From: Nannochloropsis salina CCMP1776
Taxonomy: Eukaryota; Sar; Eustigmatophyceae; Eustigmatales; Monodopsidaceae
DNA length: 64,000 nt
Reading direction: 5' to 3'
NCBI GenBank assembly: GCA_004565275.1
Contig: SDOX01000118.1
Span: 48,274 to 112,273, forward strand
In this document: positions 56,188 to 64,000 of the stretch, piece after piece
Layout: each line of letters begins with the position of its first letter
Position numbering within the stretch: the first letter of the stretch is position 1
The notes under the pieces: model-generated
Told to the model about the DNA's origin: nothing
What the model saw: the letters and a program-made list of their open reading frames with translations, nothing else
The model's database searches: none
Made by a program: the position numbers and the translations under genes

Positions 56188-56934
56188 GGGATGGATACAG
56201 GAAGAAGATGACAGGCAGGAGTCAGAAATTCAGCAGAACGGCAACGAAGGAGTGAGGATGTGTCCCATGGTTGAGAATGAACGAAAGAAATTATCACTCA
56301 GAAAGAACATGCGCAGGCATGCACTCTTCCACCCTTTCAAATGCCCTTTTTGATTCCTTCTGAGGAGAAGCAAGGCACACGGGAGGGCACACGGATTTAT
56401 CGACTGGTGGAAAGGAGGGTTTCCATTTCCGAGGGCTGTGCTTATGAAATGAATCACGACGCATGGTTTGACGTTCCCACATCCATGCCCTTTGTTGCTT
56501 TGGTTTGTTTGTCCGGTCAAGCGTCTGTCCCCGCGCAACTTCACAACTCTTCCAACACGAAATATTCCTTTTCCTGAACTAGCGCATCGATGCCACAAAG
56601 AACGAGCCCTTCCATTACACAAAACTGTAAACGGAGAAAGAAAGAGTTGGGCAACGCCTGAATATTCGCGTTTTGGTGCCCCGTATCGATTTTGTTCTAT
56701 GGCGATACAAGAGGTTTTATGTTCGGTCTGTGATTCCCTTCCTTCGGCAAGAATATGTGCCATGATTGTGGCATTTTTTTGCGTAAAGTTGCCGCTTCTA
56801 CACCTTGTTAGCTTCCTAAAGCTCGGCTCGTCCATGTTTGACCAGTTGCACACATTTCTCCCATTATTTTTTCCTTTCGCAACATAAGTTCCATCCAAGG
56901 CGGCCTTTTGACAGCATTTCCACTCTCAGGACGC
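56188..56934. other. Intergenic stretch, AT-rich
   Basis: Between the Aquarius stop and the BAP31-like start. Small ORFs on both strands lack recognisable content; it is likely 3' UTR plus promoter. Confidence 0.5.
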
Positions 56935-57804
56935 ATGGCCATCTACGAGGGGGAGCAACCGAATGCATACATGCAATCCACGGGGCGTTCTGGCTCTAAT
57001 CCCTGGCAGCTTTTCCTCTACTTTATTTTTCCGATTCCTCTGGTCTTCCTGGTGCTGATCTCGCTACCCTTCCCCGCCCGGTATCGAGCCAAGATCCGTG
57101 TGGGCATCCTGGTACGTGCTTGCTCGTCTAGAGGTGGTGTGGAAATGGTGCTTTGAAAGCACAGTAGCGCCTGTGCTGAATGGGACAGCTCACCTTTTTT
57201 GTATCGGAACATGCGAAGCACTTGTCAACACGGTCATGCAGAACGCTCTTCATCTCGCTTGCCTTTCACCCAGAATGCCCTCAACAGGATCTCTTTTTTA
57301 CGCTTCGACTACGGGGGCGCAAGCATTTCCTTGATCGCCATCATAATTTTGATTGCACTGCTGGGCCTGATCTTCTCCGCAAACGACTCCTTGAACGCGC
57401 GGAGGGCGGAGAATCAAGCGCATTTCTTCGCCGAGAAAAAGGAACTTCGGTGCAAGCGCTGGCGGGCAGAGCGGAATTTTTGGCTGTCGGTGCTCGGCTG
57501 TGTGCTTTGGGTGGTGCTTTTGCGGATTCAGACGTTGTTGATGGACGTGGGTCCTCTGGAAGAGCGGTTGAAAAGGGCGGAGGAGGAGAGGGACGCGGCG
57601 GCGAAGGAGAGCAAGGAGAAGGAGGGGGTCCTGAGGCGTTTGCGGGAGGCAGTGGAGCAGGGCGTGCGAGAGGGGAAGGAGAAGGAAGGGGTGATTCTGA
57701 CTCTACGGGAGAAGATGGGAGAGGTGGAGGGTCTGAAGAAACGTGTGGTGATGTTGGAGGAGGAGAAGGAGGCGCTGAGAAAGGGATCGAAGAAGACGAG
57801 CTGA
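56935..57804 (+). CDS. BAP31-like ER membrane protein
   Basis: Exons 56935-57111 and 57274-57804 join in phase 0 across a 162 bp intron, giving 235 residues. Three hydrophobic helices lie at about 24-45 ('FLYFIFPIPLVFLVLISLPF'), 76-94 ('ISLIAIIILIALLGLIF') and 128-144 ('FWLSVLGCVLWVVLLR'), followed by a long heptad-rich coiled coil from about residue 153. 'HFFAEKKELRCKRWRAERNF' between TM2 and TM3 matches the BAP31/Yet family. The C-terminus ends KKTS, a KKxx ER-retrieval signal. BAP31 proteins act as ER chaperones and export adaptors for membrane proteins. An alternative acceptor at 57287 breaks frame and was not used. Confidence 0.88.
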
Positions 57805-57937
57805 GGGGGAGGGGGTTTCTCTCGCAGTTGGAGGGAGGTAACTGAGACAAAAGCAAGACGAGCTAAGTCGGCGGAGAGGAAAGCCTCAGGAAAGGGCCAT
57901 GGTAGTCGACGTGCCTGCTGCCATAGGCATTTCTTTG

Positions 57938-59236
57938 TCAAGTTCCTGGGAGTCCTTTCACGTGGCACCGCTGCATAACAGGCTCCCCATGTGTGCTCGA
58001 AAAGCCCCCCCCCGCGATTTTTTCTCCCCCCCCTCCCGCGCTTGCGCCTCTCCCCTTGTACAGACGTCGCATCACCTCCCCCTTGTCCACACCCGCCCAG
58101 TACGCCTTTACCTCCACGCCCTCCCACCCGCAGCCCTGCACCGGCGCCAGAATTTCCTCTCGCAGGCGCCGCGACGCCTCGGCCTCCACGGCGGTCAAGG
58201 GTCTGCTCAGGACCAGGAGGTTGGCGTCCAGCTCCCGCAGGCACGCGGTGGACAGGAGGGTGGTGGGGACGCGGGGCTGAGCAAGGGTGAAGAGCAAGGC
58301 GAGGCGTGCCAGGTCGAATGGGCCGTGGGGGTGTTTCCGACAGAAGGCGGCAGCTTGGCGGCAGAGCGCGCGATGCTCCTCGGAGGCCGGGTGCCAGGAG
58401 GGGGGGGTGGAATGGGTGAGCAGGCCCATGGCCAGGGGACTGGCGTTGATCAGCCCCACGCCCCGCTTCTCTAAGGAGGCGAGGAAGCCGCTGGTGTGGA
58501 GGGAGTCGTCTAGCAGGGTGCAGTGTGCGTAGGTAAGGCAAGTGTCCAGGGACACCGGGGCTTCTCGGACCAGGCGAGTCAGAACAGGGAGGGGATATCC
58601 AGCCACCCCTATGTAACGCACCAGGCCCTCCTCCTTCAGCTTTGCAAGGGCGGGCAAGGTCTCCTCCAGGACGATCCTCAAGTCCGGAGAGAACTCCGGG
58701 TCGTGCACATGTACACAGTCCAGATACCGCACCCCCAGGATCTCGAGGGACGCGTGCACGGACTCGACGACTTTCTCCGCGCGGAAATCGAACATGTGGT
58801 ACATGCCACCCTCATCCTCATTCTCTTGAGGCGGGTACCGACCCACTTTGGTGTTGATGTAGTAAGCCTGCCGTGGCACGCGTCGAAGGACCCTGCCCAG
58901 GAGGCATTCACTCTTTCTGTACCAAGGGGCTGTGTCGATCAGATTGATGCCTGCTTTGAGAGCACGAAGGACAACCTCGACAGCTTCGTCTTCGTCCTCG
59001 AGCGCTGCAAACATGCCGCCCAGCGAGGAAGCACCAAGAGACAGGGAAGACACCTTCATGTCTGTGCGACCCAAAGAATTGTAAGACATTCGCCGAAGAG
59101 CGTCCAGATCCTGGTGGAAACCTTGGACATAAGTACCGGGTAGGGTCGAAAGATGGGGTTTAGTGGAGACAGAGCCCAATGAGGAGGGTGATGGCATGTT
59201 GCGGTTTGTCGTTATGGGGTCACCAGAGGACAGCAA
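57938..59236 (-). CDS. L-galactose dehydrogenase (aldo/keto reductase)
   Basis: A single open frame of 432 residues. It reads as an aldo/keto reductase very like plant L-galactose dehydrogenase, which oxidises L-galactose to L-galactono-1,4-lactone in ascorbate synthesis. Signs: 'YNSLGRTDMKVSSLSLGASS', 'GINLIDTAPWY' (Asp101, Tyr106), 'INTKVGRY' (Lys130), 'LDCVHVHDPEF' (His176 or His178), 'GVGLINASPLAMGLL' and 'WHPASEEHRALC'. An ~85-residue C-terminal part after the barrel is longer than in plant enzymes. The start may be Met50 (SYNSLGRTDM), where family similarity begins; the first 49 residues have no clear targeting signal. D-arabinose or related sugar dehydrogenase activity is the main alternative. 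It converges on the BAP31 gene with 133 bp between. Confidence 0.9.
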   Translation of the reverse strand: MLSSGDPITTNRNMPSPSSLGSVSTKPHLSTLPGTYVQGFHQDLDALRRMSYNSLGRTDMKVSSLSLGASSLGGMFAALEDEDEAVEVVLRALKAGINLIDTAPWYRKSECLLGRVLRRVPRQAYYINTKVGRYPPQENEDEGGMYHMFDFRAEKVVESVHASLEILGVRYLDCVHVHDPEFSPDLRIVLEETLPALAKLKEEGLVRYIGVAGYPLPVLTRLVREAPVSLDTCLTYAHCTLLDDSLHTSGFLASLEKRGVGLINASPLAMGLLTHSTPPSWHPASEEHRALCRQAAAFCRKHPHGPFDLARLALLFTLAQPRVPTTLLSTACLRELDANLLVLSRPLTAVEAEASRRLREEILAPVQGCGWEGVEVKAYWAGVDKGEVMRRLYKGRGASAGGGGEKIAGGGFSSTHGEPVMQRCHVKGLPGT

Positions 59237-59785
59237 AGAGGAGGCGAAGAATACGGGTGGGATGTCAACCTACGAATTTTGACAACGTCATAGGGAAAGA
59301 AAAAGCTCTGAGCTATAATTATGCTGCCATCCGATCCAAGCTTTAGACGCTGGGAAAAAAAGCAGGAGAGAGGTATTGGCACATGAAGAGACGAGAGCCT
59401 GGAGGGAGGCATATAACCTCCCAAAGGCGCCACCAAGGGACAACATGCCAAAGCTGGCAGTAAGTGGGACATCAGGGAGCAAAATTCTAAGTCCTTTGCG
59501 AAAAGCATATTCTGTGCGAGTGTACATGTGGCCACGTTCAGACGCAAGTGACAGGATGGGCCGTGAAGTCGCCTTAGCGAGGCCCCTTGCGATTTGCAGC
59601 CAGGACATAAGCACGCTCCCGGCATGCAACGATTAGTCATTACTGGTCATTCAGTTCTTCATGTGCGTGCATGTATCAGTTTATTCGCTGCCAAAGCGGT
59701 GCTTTTCAAAGCTACTTCATTTTTTTAAAGCCTACCCCTGTGCTTGTGTAGCCAGCGTGCACGAAGCGCCTCCTCTTCAACGCCC
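59237..59785. other. Intergenic stretch
   Basis: Between the L-galactose dehydrogenase start and the 3' end of the first tandem kinase, both on the minus strand. Nothing is recognised. Confidence 0.5.
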
Positions 59786-60916
59786 CTACCCCGTCAGCCA
59801 CGGGTGTCTAATCACCTCCTCCATCTTCGCCCGCTCCTCCGGCACTGCCTTGAGCAGGCTTTCCAGCAAGTGTTTCGCCTCCCGCGAAATCCGCATCTGC
59901 CATACGTCCATCAACTCTCCCAACTTCCCCGCCTGAATCATCCGGTACCTAGGGTCTGTCAAAGCTGGCAGCTCCAACGGCGGCACCCCGGCCAGGAGGA
60001 TGAATAGAATGACCCCGCAGGCCCACATGTCCACCGCAAAGCCGTCGAAATCCTTGTCTTCCAGAACCACGGGATCCATGTACGTGATCTTCCCGCACTG
60101 GCCCTGCTTGCGTAGGAGCACCCGCGGGGTTTCCGGGTCGTCAGGATGGGAGGGAGGGAGGGCCGGAAGGAGAGGCACCCGTAGGCACATGCCCATGTCG
60201 ATGATGACCCCGTCCTGGCCGTCAACCAGGATGTTCTCCAGACTCATGTCCCTATGGCAGAGACGTCGGTCGTGCATGAAGGCCAAGCCCGACAGAATTT
60301 GCGAAAAAAGCGTCCGGGCCCGGGCCTCGGGCAAGCCGCCCCCCCGCGCCTCGATCACCGCGAACAGCTCCCCCCCCTGGTAGAAGGGGGAGACCGCGTA
60401 GATCGCCTCGTCGTCCTCCAGGCATTCCAGGAGCCGCTGGACGTGCTGATGCCCCCCCCCCGCCCCCACCATCTGCAAGGCTGCGAGCTCGTCGATCGGG
60501 TTCTCCCGGAGACGGCCCCGCCCCTCCTCTATTTTCTGCTTGCTCACGCACTTGATCGCCACCGGCTGGCTCGGACAGAGCCGGTACACGCCCCCGGCCC
60601 CCGCGTCCTTCTCCAGCGTTACCCCATGCCGCACTACCCCGAAGATGCACTCCCGCAAGGTGCGGGTGAAGCAGTAGGCCCGCCCCGTCTCCGCCGAGAC
60701 CAGGCACCGAAGCCACCGCACGCTCTCCTGGGAGCGGCCTCCAAAGGCCCGCCATCGCGCCGGGGGGCGGGCAGGTCCCTCCAAGACCTGACAGTCGCGG
60801 ACGACGCCCGGGGCGATGCGGGGGGCAGGGAAGGGTTCCGGGTCCACAACGACTGCCGGCCGTGTGTCCCCCCTCCTCGTCCCTCCACCGCCCGCGCCCG
60901 GCGCAGACGAGGCCAT
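59786..60916 (-). CDS. HRDMSLEN-type protein kinase, apparently intronless paralog
   Basis: One open frame; the start is placed at 60916 ('MASSAPGAGGGG'), although the frame stays open to Met 61147. Kinase features: 'PVAIKCVSKQKIEEG' (ATP Lys), 'FYQGGELFAVIEA' (hinge), 'CHRDMSLENILVDG' (catalytic loop, near 60231-60256), 'VIIDMGMCLRVP' (Mg-loop DMG instead of DFG), 'KQGQCGKITYM' and 'VDMWACGVILFILLAG'. It is CAMK-like in layout. The Lys two after the catalytic Asp, nearly universal in Ser/Thr kinases, is Ser. It is homologous along its full length, including ~40 residues N-terminal to the kinase core ('FTRTLRECIFGVVRHGVTLE'), to the intron-rich gene upstream at 61998-64000. Confidence 0.87.
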   Translation of the reverse strand: MASSAPGAGGGGTRRGDTRPAVVVDPEPFPAPRIAPGVVRDCQVLEGPARPPARWRAFGGRSQESVRWLRCLVSAETGRAYCFTRTLRECIFGVVRHGVTLEKDAGAGGVYRLCPSQPVAIKCVSKQKIEEGRGRLRENPIDELAALQMVGAGGGHQHVQRLLECLEDDEAIYAVSPFYQGGELFAVIEARGGGLPEARARTLFSQILSGLAFMHDRRLCHRDMSLENILVDGQDGVIIDMGMCLRVPLLPALPPSHPDDPETPRVLLRKQGQCGKITYMDPVVLEDKDFDGFAVDMWACGVILFILLAGVPPLELPALTDPRYRMIQAGKLGELMDVWQMRISREAKHLLESLLKAVPEERAKMEEVIRHPWLTG

Positions 60917-61997
60917 GTCCCCCGAGAAGGAAAAGGCGTCTCGGCAGGTCGCGTCGCACCCACGAGCCCCTGGCAAGCCCCGCCGAGACTGCGCTTCTCC
61001 GGCGGCCCCAAGGCCCTGGGTGCTGCTGTAGGCGACCCTTACCCTAACCTCAACCCTAACAGGGCGGAAGCTGACTCCACTCCCTCTTCCCCTCCCTGAG
61101 GCTGATCCTGGCTGGCCCGATTCCCTCCTTGCTGCTGCGCTTGCCACGGCCGCGTCCGCACTATCGCCCTATGCCCTGCTTCCGCCTCTCTTCCTTACCA
61201 GCTAAGAATGTCCCAGGAGATTTCTCCCCCTCCGCCATGTATCGCCCGCCACGTCTTTGAGGGCAAACGGACCCGCGCCAGCCCTTTTTGATCAAGGGGA
61301 GGTGGGGGAATAGGGGAAGAGGAGCCAGGGCGAGGAAGAAGAGGGAGGGAAGGGAGGCTCTCTGTCCTGCGGGAGGGTGGTGTATGTGTATGTGTGTAAA
61401 GGATCTGGTCAGTCAGACTGCGGGAGCGTGGACGTACTTGCTCGGTTCGAGCGTGGGCTGCCTCGCCCCATCCCCCCCGTCCGGCCACAGGCACTCAGGC
61501 CCCAAGACTCTCCGCCTCCCTCCGTCCAGGTCGGCAACCCCCATCCAACGCCCCCATCGGTCCTTCCTTCCCGCCCACAGTCCTGCCCGGGCATCCACCC
61601 GGCGGCCGTGGCCCCTCTCGTGCCCGTCCCATGCGCGTATGCAGGTAGGCAGGCACCCGTGTGGACGCACACACAACACTTCTTCCCTCCGTGAATATCG
61701 GGCTCGTCCCAAGCCACATTCAGAGTTGGTCGTCGCTTTATTGTCGCTTGCTTTAAATTTGTTCATTTTTTCTCTCGGGGTAGTTGCGTGATCCTAATTT
61801 CTGATTTCCTCCCCCCCTATAAGTTATCTAGATAGTCACTGAGGCAGCACTGCCTCTCCTGTACACTTTTACACACATCTAGTGCTTTACCCTCCCTCCC
61901 CCCTCCCCCTCGACCCTATCGCTGGGGTACTCGCCTCCACGCCGCCCATCAGGCTTCTCTAAGCAGGCGTCTCCCCCTCTCCCCTCCTTTTTCCTTC
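60917..61997. other. Region between tandem kinases
   Basis: Contains a possible N-terminal extension of the intronless kinase (to 61147), a telomere-like repeat, then C/T-rich and AT-rich DNA. From about 61700 to 61900 it is AT-rich and probably the 3' UTR of the upstream kinase. No separate gene is recognised. Confidence 0.5.
61035..61060. repeat. Degenerate telomere-like CCCTAA repeat
   Basis: ACCCTTACCCTAACC followed by TCAACCCTAAC, close to CCCTAA units. It lies just upstream of the chosen start of the intronless kinase. Confidence 0.6.
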
Positions 61998-64000
61998 CTA
62001 TCCCCTCGATGGCCCCTCTCCCTCCTCCCCCCCTTCCCCCCCGCCCTCCCTCCCCGCCAAGGCCACTGCCACCGGCCCCCCCACCCAGGGGTGCTCTCGG
62101 ATCTCCTCCAGGGTCAGGCGGGCGCGAGGATCCACCTGCAGGAGGCCGACAAGCAGGTCCCGGGCCTCTGGGCTCAGGAAGTCCACGCGCCACAGGTCCA
62201 TCAGCTCCGACAGCCGCCCCTCCGCCAGCATCCGGAAGCGGGGATCGATCTCGGCGGGGGTCTCCACGGGGGGAATGCCTGAGGGAGGGAGGGAGGGAGG
62301 GGGGAGGGGGGGAAGTAAGCGACACTTTGGCGGTAGGAGAGACTCTGCGTCCATCACGAAACGCCCTCGCTCCCTCCCGACTCTCTGCGCCCCTCCCTCC
62401 CTTCCTCCCTCTCTCCCGTCTGCCCACCCGTGAGCATGATGAAAAGGATGACGCCAAGGGCCCATATATCCACGGCCGCCGCGTAAAAGTCCTGATTTTG
62501 GTAGATCTCGTGTGACATGTAGGTAAGTTTGCCGCAGTAGCCCTGTTTCCTGTGGGGGGAGTCGGCAGGGACACGGAAATCAGTCCCATAGAGGAGGCGG
62601 GGAAAATAAAGACGAGAAGAGGGAAGGAGGGAGGGAGGAAGGGAGGGAGGGAGGGGAGGAGGGGGATACCGGACGAGGACGTCGCTGGTGGCGGGGACGG
62701 GCAGGTGGAGGCACATGCCCAGGTCGATGATGACGCAGCGCTTGGTCCGCTGGTCGTATAGTAGGTTCTCCAGGGACATGTCTCGGTGCACCACCCCCCG
62801 CGCGTGCAGGTAGGTCAGGCCCGACAAGATCTGGAGGAAGAAGCCGCGGGCCACCTGGTGGGATGAGGGAAGGGGGGAGGGAGGAGGGGGGGAGGGGGTG
62901 GGCGAGGGATGGCAGGACAGACGTGTGCGAGACATCCGCCCGACTGGCATCCTCCCTTTTGAACAAGGGCCGTCCCTCCCTCCCTCCCTCCCTCCCTCCC
63001 TCCCTTACCTCCTCCCGCAGCATATACCGAGAGCGCTCGAACCACTGGCACACCTCCCCCCCGTCGCAAAAAGGCAGGACGATGTAGACGTGCTCCTCGT
63101 CCTCCAGCACCTCCACCAGGCCCATCACGTGCGGGTTCCCCGGCGAGCCCAGGTACTGCATGGCGCTGATCTCCTTGAGCGGGTCCTCCTGACTCCGGCC
63201 CCCCAGCTTCTCCTTCCGCACGATCTTCACCGCCACCGGCCTCTCCGTGCTCATGTGGTAGCTCCCGTCCGCGTCCCGGGCCTCCAAGGTCATCCCCAGC
63301 TTCACCTGGTGGGGGGAGAGGGAAAGGGTTGGTGAGGGAGGAGGAGGGCCCATCGGCTCGACACTGATGACCCCTGCTTGGCCTTAAGGAGCCGGCATGA
63401 CTCCCACAAGCTTCCCTCTCCTCCCTGTCCTCCCCGCTGCACTGGGATCCACTCCTTTTTCTTACCGAAGCCCTTCCCCTCCTTCACCTTCTTTTCCATC
63501 GTCACCACCTCCAGTGTTACACCATTCTCATCATCGCACTTATTATCATCGCACGAAGCCTTCCCATCACACTCATGATAGTCATCCTCCTCCTCCTCAT
63601 TCTCGGCAACGCCGCTCCTCCTGTCTCCACGCTCACCTCTGCCCCTCCTCCCCAAAAACCACCTCCGCCCTCACCTTTCCATAAATCGCGGGGCGCAGTG
63701 TGCGGATGAGGGCGTACACGGCCTGAGTCCCCGCTAAGGAGACCAGACACTCGACAGCGTGCAGCCGCCCCTGCGACACCACCTCCAGGGTCCGTTTCAC
63801 GCATTCCTCCGTCCGTGGAGGCGGCAGGGGCGTGGGGTCGATGGGCTCGGGGGAGGGCGTGGGTATAGAGGAGGGGAAACGAGGTGTGTTGGGGTCTGGC
63901 GGGGCTGATGGAGGTCTGGGACCGTCTCTGCCGCCCCCGTTTTCTGTTTTCCCTCTCCCCCTCCTGTCCGTGGATGTCCCTCCCGCGTCTTCTTCTTCTC
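61998..64000 (-). CDS. HRDMSLEN-type protein kinase, intron-rich paralog (5' partial)
   Basis: Exons in phase: window end to 63675, 63305-63009, 62854-62670, 62549-62428 and 62278-61998; the first exon runs off the window. Kinase features: 'PVAVKIVRKEKLGG' (ATP Lys), 'FCDGGEVCQWFER' (hinge), 'VHRDMSLENLLYD' (catalytic loop), 'VIIDLGMCLHLPV' (DLG for DFG), 'KQGYCGKLTYM', 'VDIWALGVILFIMLTG' and 'EIREHPWVGG'. The Ser in place of the catalytic-loop Lys is shared with the neighbour. A Pro-rich N-terminus precedes 'VYALIRTLRPAIYGKVKLGM', the counterpart of the pre-kinase segment in the intronless paralog. Several introns have GGGA next to the donor and CCCT next to the acceptor. Substrate and pathway are unknown. 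Confidence 0.87.
62973..63005 (-). repeat. GGGA tract at an intron donor
   Basis: On the sense strand of the intron-rich kinase this is a (GGGA)n run beginning right after the donor GTAAGGG at 63008; the acceptor end of the same intron (62857-62900) is C/T-rich. Confidence 0.9.

Noticed and set aside
57288-57804. Acceptor at 57287 for the second BAP31-like exon
   Set aside because: It would shift the frame away from the TM2 sequence; the acceptor at 57273 keeps frame.
1-64000. Mobile elements, rRNA and tRNA genes
   Set aside because: No reverse transcriptase, transposase, terminal repeats, rRNA motifs or tRNA cloverleaf could be recognised.

Overview
The window looks like draft nuclear DNA of a photosynthetic stramenopile, probably a eustigmatophyte close to Nannochloropsis. 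Supporting this are short GT-AG introns, a heterokont-type plastid leader (hydrophobic stretch followed by ASAF-RP) on a translation factor IF-2, TTAGGG-type telomere-like repeats, a plant-type L-galactose dehydrogenase, a four-domain calcium-type channel, and kinases with an HRDMSLEN catalytic loop. The species call rests on memory of such genomes, not on a search. Two N gaps (100 and 342 bases) and frame breaks inside long G or C runs mark it as a draft assembly.

Layout, left to right: a CDK-like pseudokinase with an Arg/Ser tail (+, 5' end outside the window); a divergent Ras-like GTPase with a CaaX tail (+); an ankyrin plus histidine-phosphatase fusion (+); a putative plastid FNR-like flavoprotein (+); a small membrane protein (-); plastid IF-2 (+); an ankyrin protein broken by a gap (+); a secreted protein with a duplicated LHEDMLL motif (-); an ABC1K/UbiB-type kinase (-); ribosomal protein S16 (+); a four-TM protein (-); a four-domain voltage-gated channel (+) whose I-II linker region carries an antisense gene; a class 3 lipase (-); a ten-exon secreted protein with an internal duplication (-); the spliceosomal helicase Aquarius (+); a BAP31-like ER protein (+); L-galactose dehydrogenase (-); and two tandem paralogous kinases (-), one apparently intronless and one with at least five introns.

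There is no operon-like logic; the genes are ordinary eukaryotic neighbours, often divergent or convergent with 130-1000 bp between them. The strongest unifying signal is the GGGA/CCCT tetranucleotide. It has no stop codon in any of the six frames, encodes Glu-Gly-Gly-Arg loops when purine-rich on the sense strand of conserved proteins, and in many introns sits as GGGA just after the donor and CCCT just before the acceptor, so the two intron ends are complementary. No rRNA, tRNA, CRISPR array or intact transposon was seen.

Exon joins are inferred from splice consensus, reading-frame phase and family similarity. No transcript evidence was available.
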